A stretch of 64,000 bases of DNA, taken from Gemmatimonadales bacterium. Lineage in GTDB: Bacteria > Gemmatimonadota > Gemmatimonadetes > Gemmatimonadales > GWC2-71-9. The stretch spans positions 1-64,000 of the forward strand of contig DATAOI010000030.1 of NCBI GenBank assembly GCA_036265815.1. Direction: 5' to 3'. How positions within the stretch are numbered: position 1 is the first letter of the stretch; each line of letters begins with the position of its first letter. Below the pieces are notes generated by a model, which worked only from the letters and a program-made list of their open reading frames with translations, was not told where the DNA came from and did not search any database. Both the position numbers and the translations under genes were made by a program. Shown piece by piece: positions 53,293 to 62,409 of the stretch.

Positions 53293-54671
53293 CTGACCGG
53301 ATGAACGTACCCAAGTCGATCTTCCGACAGTACGACGTCCGTGGGATCGTGGGGACCGAGCTCACCCCCGAGCTGGCGCGCGGCGTGGGGCGGGCCTTCA
53401 CGACCGTAGCCTGGGACCGGGCCGGCCAGGCGCCGGTCATTGCGGTGGGCCGGGACAATCGGCCATCCGGCGCCATGCTGGCGGAGGGGATCCGGCTCGG
53501 TGTGGCGGATGCCGGCGGCACCGCGCTGGATGTCGGCACGCTTCCCACGCCCGCGCTCTACTTCGCGGTGTCGGCGCTCCGGAGCACCGGGGGCGTGCAG
53601 GTCACCGGCTCCCATAATCCTCCCGAATTCAACGGCTTCAAGCTGGTCCTCGGGGCCGATCCATTTCACGGCGAAGAGATCCTCGACCTGTGGGAGCGAA
53701 TCGTCACCGAGCGCTGGCGCACCGGAGCCGGCCGCCAGTCCAGCGACGCCTCGGTGCTGGGCCGCTACCGCGACGGGATCCTCGACCGGCATCGGCTCCT
53801 CCGGCGGGTGAAGGTCGTGGTCGACTGCGGCAACGGGGCGGGGAGCCTGGTGGCGGTCTCCACGCTGGAGGCTCTGGGCGCGGAGGTCATCCCGCTCTTC
53901 TGCGAGTCGGACGGTAGCTTCCCCAACCATCATCCCGATCCCACCATCCCTGAGAACCTGCGCGACCTTCAGGCTGCGGTGCGGCGCACCGGCGCGGAGC
54001 TGGGGATCGCGTTCGACGGCGACGCCGACCGGATCGGCGCAGTGGACGAGACGGGCCGCATCATCTACGGCGACCAGCTGCTGATCATCCTCGGCCGCGA
54101 CGCGGTGGCCCGGTTCGGTCCGGGAACCCCGGTGATCTTCGACGTGAAGTGCTCGGAAGTGCTGCCGGCCGCGCTGACTGCCGCCGGGGCGCAACCGGTC
54201 ATGTGGAAGACAGGTCATTCGCTCATCAAGGCCAAGATGAAGGAGCTGCAGGCGCCGCTGGCGGGGGAGATGAGCGGGCACATGTTCTTCGGCGGCGATT
54301 ACCTGGGCTTCGACGACGCGCTCTTCGCGGCGGCCCGCCTGCTGGAGATCGTGAGCCGCCAGCCGTTCGGACTCGCCCCGCTGCTGGCCGATCTGCCGCA
54401 GACCTTCGCCACGCCCGAGATCCGGGTCGACGCGCCCGAGGACCAGAAGTTCGCCATCGTGGAGCGAGCCGCGGCGTCGTTTGCCGCGCGCTATCCCGCC
54501 AACACCATCGACGGGGTCCGTATCACCTTTCCCAAGGGCTGGGGCCTGCTCCGCGCTTCGAACACCCAGCCGATCCTGGTGCTTCGCTTCGAGGCCACCG
54601 ACCCGCTGGCCCTGGACGCCTACCGCGGTGAAGTCGTGAGCTGGCTGGCCGCGCAGGGCGTGCGCGCCTAA
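53289..54671 (+). CDS. Phosphomannomutase/phosphoglucomutase
   Basis: This 460-residue alpha-D-phosphohexomutase of the AlgC/ManB type interconverts mannose or glucose 6- and 1-phosphates. It has FRQYDVRGIVG at the start, the phosphoserine loop TGSHNPPEFNGFK, the metal loop FDGDADR and the sugar-binding GEMSGH. The C-terminal phosphate-binding loop is RASNTQPILVLRFEA. It may supply sugar nucleotides for envelope polysaccharide. ATG 53289 overlaps nuoN; ATG 53301 is an alternative. Confidence 0.92.
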   Translation: MTDRMNVPKSIFRQYDVRGIVGTELTPELARGVGRAFTTVAWDRAGQAPVIAVGRDNRPSGAMLAEGIRLGVADAGGTALDVGTLPTPALYFAVSALRSTGGVQVTGSHNPPEFNGFKLVLGADPFHGEEILDLWERIVTERWRTGAGRQSSDASVLGRYRDGILDRHRLLRRVKVVVDCGNGAGSLVAVSTLEALGAEVIPLFCESDGSFPNHHPDPTIPENLRDLQAAVRRTGAELGIAFDGDADRIGAVDETGRIIYGDQLLIILGRDAVARFGPGTPVIFDVKCSEVLPAALTAAGAQPVMWKTGHSLIKAKMKELQAPLAGEMSGHMFFGGDYLGFDDALFAAARLLEIVSRQPFGLAPLLADLPQTFATPEIRVDAPEDQKFAIVERAAASFAARYPANTIDGVRITFPKGWGLLRASNTQPILVLRFEATDPLALDAYRGEVVSWLAAQGVRA

Positions 54672-54675
54672 CCGG

Positions 54676-57129
54676 GTGTCCCGGCGCGGTCGGCGGCTCA
54701 CCGCCGCGCTCACCGGACTCGTCGTCCTGCTGTTCGCGGGCCGCTGGACGGCCGGCATTCTCGCCGACCGGTGGTGGGCCGCGCAGGTGTCGCCCGCCGC
54801 CGTCGGGTTTCTCACCGATTGGTATCTCCTCCGGGCTATTCTCGACCTCGCCGCCGTCCTGCTAGCCTCGGCCTGGTTCATCGGGCACCTCCTGGCAGTC
54901 TACCGCGCGGTCGGCTCGGTACAGGTGCGCCGCAATGTCGCCAACCTCGAGTTCCGGGAAGCGCTCACCCCCAGCGCGCTGCTCACCATCGCAGTCGCGA
55001 GCGGTGGCGTCCTGGGGGTCCTGGTCGGCTCGGGCACCTCGCGGTGGGTGCACGAGGTGGCGCTCGCCTGGCAGGGCGTTCACTACGGGATGGCGGACCC
55101 GCTGCTGCAGCGGGACATCGGATTGTACGTGGCGCAGCTCCCGGTGTGGCGGGCGGCGCACGGCTTCGCCTTCCTGCTGCTCACGCTCGCGCTGGGCATC
55201 GTGTTCGCGCTGTATCTGGTGGTCGGAGCGGTCCGCTGGATCGAAGGCCGCCCCGCCATCAACAATCACGCGCGCATTCACCTCGGCTGGCTCCTGGCCG
55301 GACTCGCGCTGACCCTCATGTGGGGCTATCTGCTCGAGCGTTACGAGCTGGTGGCGCTGGGCGGAGTGCCCGCGGAGGCCATCTGGCGCGCCACCAGAAA
55401 CGTGACGCCCATCCTGGCGGGCGTCGCGCTTGCTACCGCTGTGCTCTCCGTCGCCTGGGCGGTCCGCGCGCGCCACGCGCTGGCCGCCGCCGGATGGATC
55501 GTCCTCGCGGGGGCCTCGCTGGTGGGCCATCTGATGGTGCCGGCGGCCATCGCCGGCGACGCCGAGCCGCTGGCCGACTCGGCGAGCCTCGATCGGCTGG
55601 GCCGCTACGCATACGGGCTCGAGCAGTTGCGGGAGGTGACGGTGGCGTCGCGGGGGGAGCCGGTGCCGCCCCGCGTGCCGTCGTACTGGAGCCAGGAGAC
55701 GCTTTCGCGAATCCTCGCTGTCGACTCGATGCACCTGCTGTCGATCGATGCCGCGATGCTCAGCGTGCAGGGCGGACCTCGTCCGGTGTGGCTCGCGGCG
55801 CGCACCCTCGGCGAGGGCCGGCTCTCACTGTCGGCGATCGCGGACGATCGCATCGGGCCCGCCGGCGAGCCACTCTACTACCAGTCGCGCGACTCGGTGC
55901 CGCGGCCCTCGGCGGGACCGCTGCTCGAGCTGGGGGAGGAGACGTTCAGGCCGGCCGCCGCGTCGTTCCGGGTGAACGGGCGCGACGGTCCGGGCGTGCC
56001 GGCCACCAGCTGGCACCGGCGCATCCTGCTGGCCTGGGCACTGCAGGCCGGGCGACTGCTGGGGCCGCTCCCGGCCGGCGCGCGGATCGATTGGCGGCTG
56101 TCCCCCAGCGCCCGGCTCGAATGCCTCGCTCCGTATGTGACGTGGGGCCAGCCGTCGGCTCGGGTAATCGACGGCGAGCTGGTCTGGCTGGTGGACGGCT
56201 ACACTTCCAGCGCCACCTTTCCCCTCTCGCCCCGGATCACCTGGCATGATCGTTCCGTGGGTAGTCTCCGCGCGGGCTTTCTGGGAAGCGTGTCGGCGCT
56301 CACCGGAGCGACCCACATCTTTCTTCGTCCGGCGAGCGACCCGCTGGCGGAGGCCTGGGCGGGCATCTCGGAGGGTGTGGTCGAACCGGCGTCATCCATC
56401 CCCGGACCGGTGCTCCGTGCCGCGCCGTATCCGGAGGACCTCTTTGAGGCGCAGGCTCACGAGCTGGAGCGCCCCGCGTGGAATCTGGGAGCAGGCAGCG
56501 GACGAGTGCCCGCCGACAGCAACCAGCTCCCCCGCGCGGAGATCGCCTGGCTGCCGGATGCCGCGGGCCCGCAGCTCGTCGTCTCGTTCGAGCGGATCGC
56601 GGAGCGCCGCCTCACTGGTCTGCTGGTCGCGGGCCGGGAGGAAGACGGCGACGCGCTTCGACTGGCGCGCATCGATTCGGCCGCGGCGCTTCCGTCCCGA
56701 GGCACGCTGGAGACGCGCTGGTCGCGCTTCCCCAGTTACGCGGCCCTCAACGACTCGATCCGGGACGAGGGCGGCCGGCTCGATCACGGACCGCTGCGCT
56801 TCGATCTGAGCCCCGCCGGTGTGGTCGGCTACCGGATGAGCTTCGCCCGGCGCGCCAACGGAGGCCCGGCGGTCGTGTGGGTGAGCGTGGCCGCGCCGGG
56901 TGAGCGTCTGGGTGCCGGCCACACACTGGCGGAAGCGTGGAGCAATCTGCTGGGCGCCTCGGTGCCCGCGATCGCGGGTGCCGGTCCGGCCACCCGTCTG
57001 GACGACGCGCGGCAGCTCCTGCTCCGCGCCGATTCCGCGCTCCGCGGCGCGGACTGGGCGGAGTTCGGCCGGGCCTGGGAGGCGCTGCGAAAGACGCTCG
57101 GACTGCCCGCGGATTCCGGGGGACCGTGA
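54676..57129 (+). CDS. UPF0182 family membrane protein
   Basis: This 817-residue protein has about seven hydrophobic segments in the first 290 residues, then a large soluble region with no transmembrane segment. The N-terminus (GRWTAGILADRWWAAQVSP), the PLLQRDIGLYVAQLPVW block and the LAWGYLLERYEL-like segment match UPF0182, widespread in Actinobacteria, Cyanobacteria and Gemmatimonadota. No function is established. The GTG start lies four bases after the mutase stop, suggesting cotranscription with it and with complex I. Confidence 0.85.
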   Translation: MSRRGRRLTAALTGLVVLLFAGRWTAGILADRWWAAQVSPAAVGFLTDWYLLRAILDLAAVLLASAWFIGHLLAVYRAVGSVQVRRNVANLEFREALTPSALLTIAVASGGVLGVLVGSGTSRWVHEVALAWQGVHYGMADPLLQRDIGLYVAQLPVWRAAHGFAFLLLTLALGIVFALYLVVGAVRWIEGRPAINNHARIHLGWLLAGLALTLMWGYLLERYELVALGGVPAEAIWRATRNVTPILAGVALATAVLSVAWAVRARHALAAAGWIVLAGASLVGHLMVPAAIAGDAEPLADSASLDRLGRYAYGLEQLREVTVASRGEPVPPRVPSYWSQETLSRILAVDSMHLLSIDAAMLSVQGGPRPVWLAARTLGEGRLSLSAIADDRIGPAGEPLYYQSRDSVPRPSAGPLLELGEETFRPAAASFRVNGRDGPGVPATSWHRRILLAWALQAGRLLGPLPAGARIDWRLSPSARLECLAPYVTWGQPSARVIDGELVWLVDGYTSSATFPLSPRITWHDRSVGSLRAGFLGSVSALTGATHIFLRPASDPLAEAWAGISEGVVEPASSIPGPVLRAAPYPEDLFEAQAHELERPAWNLGAGSGRVPADSNQLPRAEIAWLPDAAGPQLVVSFERIAERRLTGLLVAGREEDGDALRLARIDSAAALPSRGTLETRWSRFPSYAALNDSIRDEGGRLDHGPLRFDLSPAGVVGYRMSFARRANGGPAVVWVSVAAPGERLGAGHTLAEAWSNLLGASVPAIAGAGPATRLDDARQLLLRADSALRGADWAEFGRAWEALRKTLGLPADSGGP

Positions 57130-57131
57130 GC

Positions 57132-57160
57132 TTGCTCGCCCCTGGGGCCGGGACTAGCTT
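57132..57160 (+). promoter_or_regulatory. Candidate promoter (TTGCTC-17-TAGCTT) for the carbamate kinase gene
   Basis: TTGCTC at 57132-57137 is followed by TAGCTT at 57155-57160 after 17 bases. Initiation near 57167 leaves a leader of about 20 bases to the GTG at 57188, with a GAGGG sequence in between. Confidence 0.5.
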
Positions 57161-57187
57161 GCAAGGCTTTTTGCGAGGGTGGTCCGC

Positions 57188-58129
57188 GTGAAGACGGCGG
57201 TGCTCGCGCTCGGCGGCAACGCGCTCGCCCACGCGGGAGAGCCACCCACCGTCACCAACCAGTTCCGTCGGGCGCGCGAGAGCATGGCGCCGATCGTGGA
57301 GCTGGCGCGGAACGGCTGGGAGATCGTGCTGGTGCACGGCAACGGACCCCAGGTGGGCGACGAGCTGCTGCGCAACGACGCGGCGCGCCGGCTGGTCGAG
57401 CCGCTGCCGTTGGGCGTGCTCGTCGCCGAGACGGCAGGCTGGATCGGCTACATGCTCCAGCAGTCGCTGCAGAACGCGCTCGCGGCCGCGCGGGTGCGTC
57501 GCGAGGTCGCGACGGTCATCACCCAGACGCTGGTCGACCAGTTCGATCCGGCCCTGAGCCGGCCCAGCAAACCGGTGGGCCACGCACTCTCTGACGCGGA
57601 AGCCAAGCGGCTGCGCGACGTGGGACGGTCCGTGGGGCGCGACGGCGCCGGCAACTGGCGCCGGATGGCCACCAGTCCCGTGCCGCTCGGCGTGGTGGAA
57701 TTCCCCGTGGTGCGCCGCCTGCTGGAGCAAGGTACCATCGTGATCGCCGCCGGTGGCGGCGGCCCGCCGGTGTACGACGACCCACTGCTCGGACTGGAAG
57801 GGCTCGACGCGGTGGTCGACAAGGACCGAGTCTCGGCCATTCTCGCGGCCCAGCTCGAGGCCGAGGTGCTCATGATTCTGACCAACGTGGACGCGGTCTT
57901 CGCCGGCTGGGGCACGCCATCCGCGCGGCCCATCCGGCGCATGAGCCTGGCCGAGGCCGACGCCCTGGTGGCCGGGGACACGCTGGACGCCGGCGGGATG
58001 AGACCCAAGGTGGAAGCCGCCGCGGCATTCGTCCGGGCGGGAGGCCGGCGCAGCATCATCGCCCGACTGTCGGAGGGCCCGGCCGCGCTGCGCGGTGAGA
58101 CCGGCACGACCATCACGAGGGAACCGTGA
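57188..58129 (+). CDS. arcC: Carbamate kinase
   Basis: This 313-residue kinase interconverts carbamoyl phosphate plus ADP with carbamate plus ATP. Family motifs are ALGGNAL at the start, VHGNGPQVG, the TQTLVD region, AAGGGGPPV and the ALTNVDAVF-like segment (ILTNVDAVFAGWG). GTG at 57188 is preferred because GAGGG lies nine bases upstream; GTG at 57179 would add three residues. No arginine deiminase or ornithine carbamoyltransferase gene is adjacent, so the source of carbamoyl phosphate is unclear. It overlaps sucC by four bases. Confidence 0.9.
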   Translation: MKTAVLALGGNALAHAGEPPTVTNQFRRARESMAPIVELARNGWEIVLVHGNGPQVGDELLRNDAARRLVEPLPLGVLVAETAGWIGYMLQQSLQNALAAARVRREVATVITQTLVDQFDPALSRPSKPVGHALSDAEAKRLRDVGRSVGRDGAGNWRRMATSPVPLGVVEFPVVRRLLEQGTIVIAAGGGGPPVYDDPLLGLEGLDAVVDKDRVSAILAAQLEAEVLMILTNVDAVFAGWGTPSARPIRRMSLAEADALVAGDTLDAGGMRPKVEAAAAFVRAGGRRSIIARLSEGPAALRGETGTTITREP

Positions 58130-59265
58130 ACCTGCATGAGTACCAGGCCCGTACCCTGCTCAAGGCGGCGGGAATTCCGATGTTCGAGGGCGACGTCGCC
58201 GCCACCCCGACGGAGGCAGAAGCGATCGCGCGACGGATCGGCGGCACCGTGGTGATCAAGGCGCAGGTCCATGCGGGCGGCCGGGGCAAGGCCGGTGGGG
58301 TGAAGCTGGCCCGTAACCCGGCGGAGGCCGCGGACTACGCCTCGCAGATTCTCGGTATGACGATCAAGGGGCTCACCGTCCACAAGGTGCTGATCGTGCC
58401 GGCGGCCGACATCGCCACCGAGAGTTACGTGGGCCTTATCATGGACCGCGAGACCCAGCGCCCGGTCTTCATGGTGAGCGCGGCCGGCGGCGTGGACATC
58501 GAGGAGGTCGCGGCCAAGACGCCGGAGAAGATCACCCGGCTGCCGGTCGACCCGGTCTACGGTCTGCTGCCTCACCAGGCGCTGACGCTGGCGTTCGGTC
58601 TCTATCGCGAGTTCGCCCACGTCCGGGCCGCCTCGCGGATCATGGAGCAGCTCTACAGCGTGTTCACCGGCAACGGGGCGTCGCTGGCGGAAATCAATCC
58701 GCTGGTCACTACACCGGACGGGCGGGTCCTGGCGCTGGACGCCAAGATCGTGGTCGACGACAACGAGCTGGACCGCCGCCCGGACCTGGCCCTGCTGCGC
58801 GACGAGAGCGCGGAGGAACAGAGCGAAGTGGCGGCCCGGCGGGCCAATCTGTCCTTCATCAAGCTGGACGGCAACGTCGGGTGCGTAGTGAATGGCGCGG
58901 GGCTCGCCATGGCCACGATGGACCTGGTCAAGTTCTACGGGGGCGAGCCCGCCAACTTCCTCGATATCGGGGGCAGCTCGAATCCGGAAAAGGTCATCAG
59001 CGCGCTCAAGATCATCACCAGCGATCCCAACGTCAAAGCGATCCTCTTCAATATCTTCGGCGGGATCACCCGAACCGACGACGTGGCCAACGGGATCGTG
59101 GCGGCCACCCGCCAGTTCAAGGTGAGCGTGCCGATCGTCATCCGGCTCACCGGCACCAACGAGGCGGAGGCCATCCGCATCCTCGAGGGTGTGGGCATGC
59201 GGGCGCTGAGCGATATGGACCAGGCCGTCGAGCAGGTGGTCAAGCTGGCCCGGGAGGCGGCGTGA
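58126..59265 (+). CDS. sucC: Succinyl-CoA synthetase beta subunit
   Basis: This 379-residue ATP-grasp subunit couples succinyl-CoA hydrolysis to nucleoside triphosphate formation. It begins [17 protein letters not shown] and contains [23 protein letters not shown], the [12 protein letters not shown] metal region and the late [16 protein letters not shown] block contacting the alpha subunit. The GTG start overlaps arcC, and the stop overlaps sucD by four bases. Confidence 0.96.
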   Translation: MNLHEYQARTLLKAAGIPMFEGDVAATPTEAEAIARRIGGTVVIKAQVHAGGRGKAGGVKLARNPAEAADYASQILGMTIKGLTVHKVLIVPAADIATESYVGLIMDRETQRPVFMVSAAGGVDIEEVAAKTPEKITRLPVDPVYGLLPHQALTLAFGLYREFAHVRAASRIMEQLYSVFTGNGASLAEINPLVTTPDGRVLALDAKIVVDDNELDRRPDLALLRDESAEEQSEVAARRANLSFIKLDGNVGCVVNGAGLAMATMDLVKFYGGEPANFLDIGGSSNPEKVISALKIITSDPNVKAILFNIFGGITRTDDVANGIVAATRQFKVSVPIVIRLTGTNEAEAIRILEGVGMRALSDMDQAVEQVVKLAREAA

Positions 59266-60131
59266 GTATCTTCATCGACCGGCGCACCCGCCTGGTGGTG
59301 CAGGGGATCACCGGCCGGGAGGGCTCCTTCCACACCCGGCAGATGCTGGAATACGGTACGACCGTGGTGGCCGGGGTGACGCCGGGCAAGGGTGGCCAGC
59401 GGTTCGACGACAAGGTCCCGATCTTCAATACCGTGGCCCAGGCCGTCGCCGACACCGGGGCCAACGCGTCGGTCATTTACGTGCCGCCCGCGATGGCGGC
59501 CGGCGCGGTGCTCGAGGCGGCCGACGCGGGGCTCGCACTCATCGTGTGCATCACCGAGGGCGTGCCGGTCCTGGACATGGCGCGCGCGCTGCCGTTCGTG
59601 CGCTCGCGCGGGGCCCGGCTCATCGGGCCCAACTGTCCCGGTCTCATCACCCCGGGTGCAAGCAAGGTCGGCATCATTCCGGGGAATATCTGCGCTCCCG
59701 GACGGGTGGGGTTGGTCTCCCGCAGCGGTACGCTGACCTACGAGGTGGTGAACCACCTCACCCGGAACGGCATCGGGCAGAGCACCTGCGTCGGGATCGG
59801 CGGCGATCCGATCATCGGCACCGACTTCATCGATTGCCTCCGGGCCTTCCAGGCCGACGCCGGCACCGACGCCATTGTCATGCTGGGAGAGATCGGTGGC
59901 ACCGACGAGCAGCGGGCCGCCAGCTTCGTTCGGGAGCACGTCACCAAGCCAGTCGTCGGCTTCATCGCCGGGCAGACCGCGCCCAAGGGTCGGCGGATGG
60001 GCCACGCCGGCGCCATCATCTCGGGCTCCTCCGGCACCGCGGAAGAGAAGCTCGCCGCGTTCGCGGCCGCGGGCATCGGGGTGATGCGTCGGCCGATCGA
60101 CGTGGTCGAGCTGCTCCAGGCGAAGGTCTAA
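59262..60131 (+). CDS. sucD: Succinyl-CoA synthetase alpha subunit
   Basis: This 289-residue subunit binds CoA and carries the phosphorylated His in GHAGAIISG. The [16 protein letters not shown] start, GGVTPGKGG-like CoA-binding loop (GVTPGKGGQ), GPNCPGLI and the GEIGGT motif are present. GTG at 59262 overlaps sucC. With SucC it forms the TCA-cycle substrate-level phosphorylation step, matching mdh and sdhCAB elsewhere in the window. Confidence 0.96.
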   Translation: MSIFIDRRTRLVVQGITGREGSFHTRQMLEYGTTVVAGVTPGKGGQRFDDKVPIFNTVAQAVADTGANASVIYVPPAMAAGAVLEAADAGLALIVCITEGVPVLDMARALPFVRSRGARLIGPNCPGLITPGASKVGIIPGNICAPGRVGLVSRSGTLTYEVVNHLTRNGIGQSTCVGIGGDPIIGTDFIDCLRAFQADAGTDAIVMLGEIGGTDEQRAASFVREHVTKPVVGFIAGQTAPKGRRMGHAGAIISGSSGTAEEKLAAFAAAGIGVMRRPIDVVELLQAKV

Positions 60132-60154
60132 GCCAGCGCTGCTGCTCAGCCTTT

Positions 60155-60187
60155 CCGTGCCGTCTCGGTGTCCTCCGTGTCTCCGTG
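60155..60187 (+). repeat. Quasi-periodic CCGTG repeat in the sucD-ndk spacer
   Basis: Four CCGTG/CGGTG blocks begin at 60155, 60166, 60175 and 60183 (spacing 8-11 bases), ending CTCCGTGTCTCCGTGGTGAA. This sequence resembles a short repeat I recall from many environmental genomes. The 117-base spacer contains no gene. It could be a copy of a dispersed element. Confidence 0.5.
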
Positions 60188-60248
60188 GTGAATCGGCCGA
60201 AGGAATCGGATCGGCCGAGCCAGCTCAACCATCCTGTCTGGAGGCTTC

Positions 60249-60680
60249 GTGGCCGTTTCGCTCACCCTCGGCATTCTCAAGCCCGACGCGCTCACGGCGC
60301 GGAACGCCGGGAAGATCATCGCGCACCTGGAGCAGGCGGGATTCAGCTTGCGCGCGGCGCGGCTGGTCCGGCTCACCCAAGCGCAGGCCGGCGCCTTCTA
60401 CGAGGTCCATCGGGAGCGGCCGTTCTTCGCGGGACTGGTCAGCTTCATGACCAGCGGCCCGTGCCTGCCGATGGCGCTCGAGCGGGAGGATGCGGTGGCC
60501 ACGCTCCGGACCGTCATCGGCGCCACCGACCCGGCCGAGGCGGCGGTGGGCACCGTTCGAAAGCTCTTCGCGGAGTCCAAGGGCCGGAACGCGATCCACG
60601 CGTCCGACAGCCCGGAGAACGCAGCTCGAGAGGTGGGATTTTTCTTCCCGGAAGGGGAGCTGGCGGGGCTCTGGGGCTGA
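60249..60680 (+). CDS. ndk: Nucleoside diphosphate kinase
   Basis: This 143-residue enzyme transfers phosphate between nucleoside di- and triphosphates through a phospho-His. The start [18 protein letters not shown], the [15 protein letters not shown] block and the active-site His in [13 protein letters not shown] are diagnostic. The GTG start has a GGAGG site four bases upstream. The sequence has slightly unusual substitutions at the N-terminus ([10 protein letters not shown]) but all catalytic residues are intact. Confidence 0.95.
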   Translation: MAVSLTLGILKPDALTARNAGKIIAHLEQAGFSLRAARLVRLTQAQAGAFYEVHRERPFFAGLVSFMTSGPCLPMALEREDAVATLRTVIGATDPAEAAVGTVRKLFAESKGRNAIHASDSPENAAREVGFFFPEGELAGLWG

Positions 60681-60689
60681 TCCGCGGTC

Positions 60690-60718
60690 TTGCCCCAAGT
60701 TGTTGTCACAGTTACTTT
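60690..60718 (+). promoter_or_regulatory. Promoter for the yceD-rpmF-plsX-fab operon (TTGCCC-17-TACTTT), probably leaderless
   Basis: TTGCCC at 60690-60695 and TACTTT at 60713-60718 are 17 bases apart. The -10 box ends eight bases before the ATG at 60727, so the mRNA would begin within a few bases of the start codon. No Shine-Dalgarno sequence is present there. Confidence 0.55.
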
Positions 60719-60726
60719 AAGCGGCT

Positions 60727-61203
60727 ATGCTGCGAGTCAACATTCGGGACCTCCAACGGGGTCCCGTGCGGACGGACGGCGTGCTCCAGCCCGATGATCC
60801 TGTCCTGAATGGTCTGGAGCTCGGCCTCGCGGGGCCGGTGTCGGTGCAGGGCCAACTGCAGGCCGCCGGCGAGGGCACCTACCTCTGGCGAGGCAACCTG
60901 CACACCGTGGTGCGGGGCGAGTGCCGTCGGTGCCTCACCGAGGTGCTCGACGAGGTCGACATCGAGGTCCCCGCGGCGGTGTTCAGCACCGACTCCGAGG
61001 CCGCCGACGATCCCGACTTCTACCCGCTCCCCGAGCGCGCCACCCAGGTGGACGTCGCCGAGTCGGTGCGCGAGGAGCTCGCCCTGGCCATCCAGACCGA
61101 GCTGCTCCTCTGCCGTGAAGACTGTGCTGGACTCTGTCCCCGATGTGGGGCGGATCTGAACGCGGGGCCCTGCGCCTGTCGTACCCCCGCCGAACCCGTT
61201 TGA
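60727..61203 (+). CDS. yceD: YceD family (DUF177) protein
   Basis: This 158-residue DUF177 protein, found upstream of rpmF in most bacteria, is linked to 23S rRNA or ribosome biogenesis. It has the conserved CRRCL pair and a C-terminal cysteine-rich block [17 protein letters not shown]-x-CxC that likely binds zinc. An acidic middle region ([12 protein letters not shown]) is also typical. The start follows a candidate leaderless promoter. It is followed by rpmF after seven bases. Confidence 0.92.
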   Translation: MLRVNIRDLQRGPVRTDGVLQPDDPVLNGLELGLAGPVSVQGQLQAAGEGTYLWRGNLHTVVRGECRRCLTEVLDEVDIEVPAAVFSTDSEAADDPDFYPLPERATQVDVAESVREELALAIQTELLLCREDCAGLCPRCGADLNAGPCACRTPAEPV

Positions 61204-61210
61204 GGACATC

Positions 61211-61393
61211 ATGGCAGTTCCGAAGCGTCGGACCTCGAAGGCCCGGAAGCGTCTGCGGCGTGGGCACCACGTTGCGGCCAGCGTGGCCACCCAGGCGTGT
61301 CCCCGGTGCGGATCGCCCAAGCTGTCCCATCGGGTGTGCGATTCCTGCGGCTACTACCGGGGCAAGAAGCAGGTCGAGGTCGAGGACGTCTGA
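61211..61393 (+). CDS. rpmF: 50S ribosomal protein L32
   Basis: This 60-residue ribosomal protein has the basic N-terminus [13 protein letters not shown] and the zinc-binding form with CPRCG and CDSCGYYRG (C-x2-C ... C-x2-C). It belongs to the zinc-containing L32 class, which can be replaced by a zinc-free paralogue under zinc shortage in some bacteria. No paralogue is in this window. It sits between yceD and plsX, the standard order. Confidence 0.96.
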   Translation: MAVPKRRTSKARKRLRRGHHVAASVATQACPRCGSPKLSHRVCDSCGYYRGKKQVEVEDV

Positions 61394-61395
61394 GC

Positions 61396-62409
61396 GTGAT
61401 CCGCGTCGCGGTGGACGCCATGGGGGGCGACCGCGCCCCGCAGGCGGAGATCGCCGGGGTCATTGAAGCGCTCACCAGTCTGCCCGACGATTTTGTGGTG
61501 CAACTGGTCGGGCGTCGCGACGTGATCGAAACCGAGCTCGCCAACTATCCCCGGGCCGACCGCAGCCGCCTCGAGATCCACGAGGCGGCTGACGTTATCG
61601 GCATGGCGGAGAAGCCGCTGGCCGCGGTGCGCCGAAAGCCGAACTCCAGCGTGGTCGTCGGCTTGACGCTGCAGAAGAACGGCGCGTCCGACGCCTTCGT
61701 CTCGGCCGGCAACACCGGCGCCACGCTGGCCGCCTCCACCCTGCTGTTTGGTCTCCACGACGGCGTCGAGCGTGCCACGGTGGCCACGCTCTTCCCCACT
61801 GGTGCCGAGCCGGTCCTGGTGCTCGACGGCGGCGCCAACCTCGATTGTTCCGCCCGCGAGCTGGTCGGCTTCGCCTATCTCGGCACGGTCTACGTGCGAG
61901 ACCTGCTGGGCCGGCCCAATCCGGTGGTCGGGCTCCTCAACGTGGGCGAAGAGGAGGAGAAGGGCACCGCCGTCGTCCGCGAGGCGCACCAGCTCCTCAA
62001 GCGCTCGCCCCGGCTCACCTACGCCGGCAACATCGAGGGCCGCGATATCCTCCCCGGACCACAGCGCCGGGTTCCGGTCGATGTGGTGGTCTGCGATGGG
62101 TTCGTGGGCAACATCGTGCTCAAGTTCTACGAGTCCGCCGCGCGGGTGTTCGTGAGCCTGATCCGTGACCGCGCCCCCGACGTCTTCGAGCGGCCGGGCA
62201 TGCGCGAGCTGGTCAGTCACCTGGACTACTCCACCTACGGCGGCGCGCCGCTCCTGGGGGTGCGCGGAGTGGCCATCATCTGCCACGGCTCCTCCAGTCC
62301 CAATGCCATCAAGAACGCCATCCGGGTCGCGGTGCAGGCGGTCAGCGCCGGTCTGACCCAGCACATCGCGGCCGAATTCTCTCAGCGCGAAACCGCCGCC
62401 AGCTCATGA
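61396..62409 (+). CDS. plsX: Phosphate acyltransferase PlsX
   Basis: This 337-residue enzyme converts acyl-ACP to acyl phosphate for phospholipid synthesis. It begins RVAVDAMGGDRAPQAEI and contains SAGNTGA, the LDGGAN motif, NVGEEEEKG and VCDGFVGNIVLKFYE. The GTG start two bases after the rpmF stop agrees with family length. The stop overlaps fabH by four bases. Confidence 0.95.
   Translation: MIRVAVDAMGGDRAPQAEIAGVIEALTSLPDDFVVQLVGRRDVIETELANYPRADRSRLEIHEAADVIGMAEKPLAAVRRKPNSSVVVGLTLQKNGASDAFVSAGNTGATLAASTLLFGLHDGVERATVATLFPTGAEPVLVLDGGANLDCSARELVGFAYLGTVYVRDLLGRPNPVVGLLNVGEEEEKGTAVVREAHQLLKRSPRLTYAGNIEGRDILPGPQRRVPVDVVVCDGFVGNIVLKFYESAARVFVSLIRDRAPDVFERPGMRELVSHLDYSTYGGAPLLGVRGVAIICHGSSSPNAIKNAIRVAVQAVSAGLTQHIAAEFSQRETAASS

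Noticed and set aside
57160-57180. A terminator at GCAAGGCTTTTTGCGA before the carbamate kinase gene
   Set aside because: The potential stem is only about four bases with a T-run inside the loop, and it lies downstream of a good promoter rather than at a gene end.
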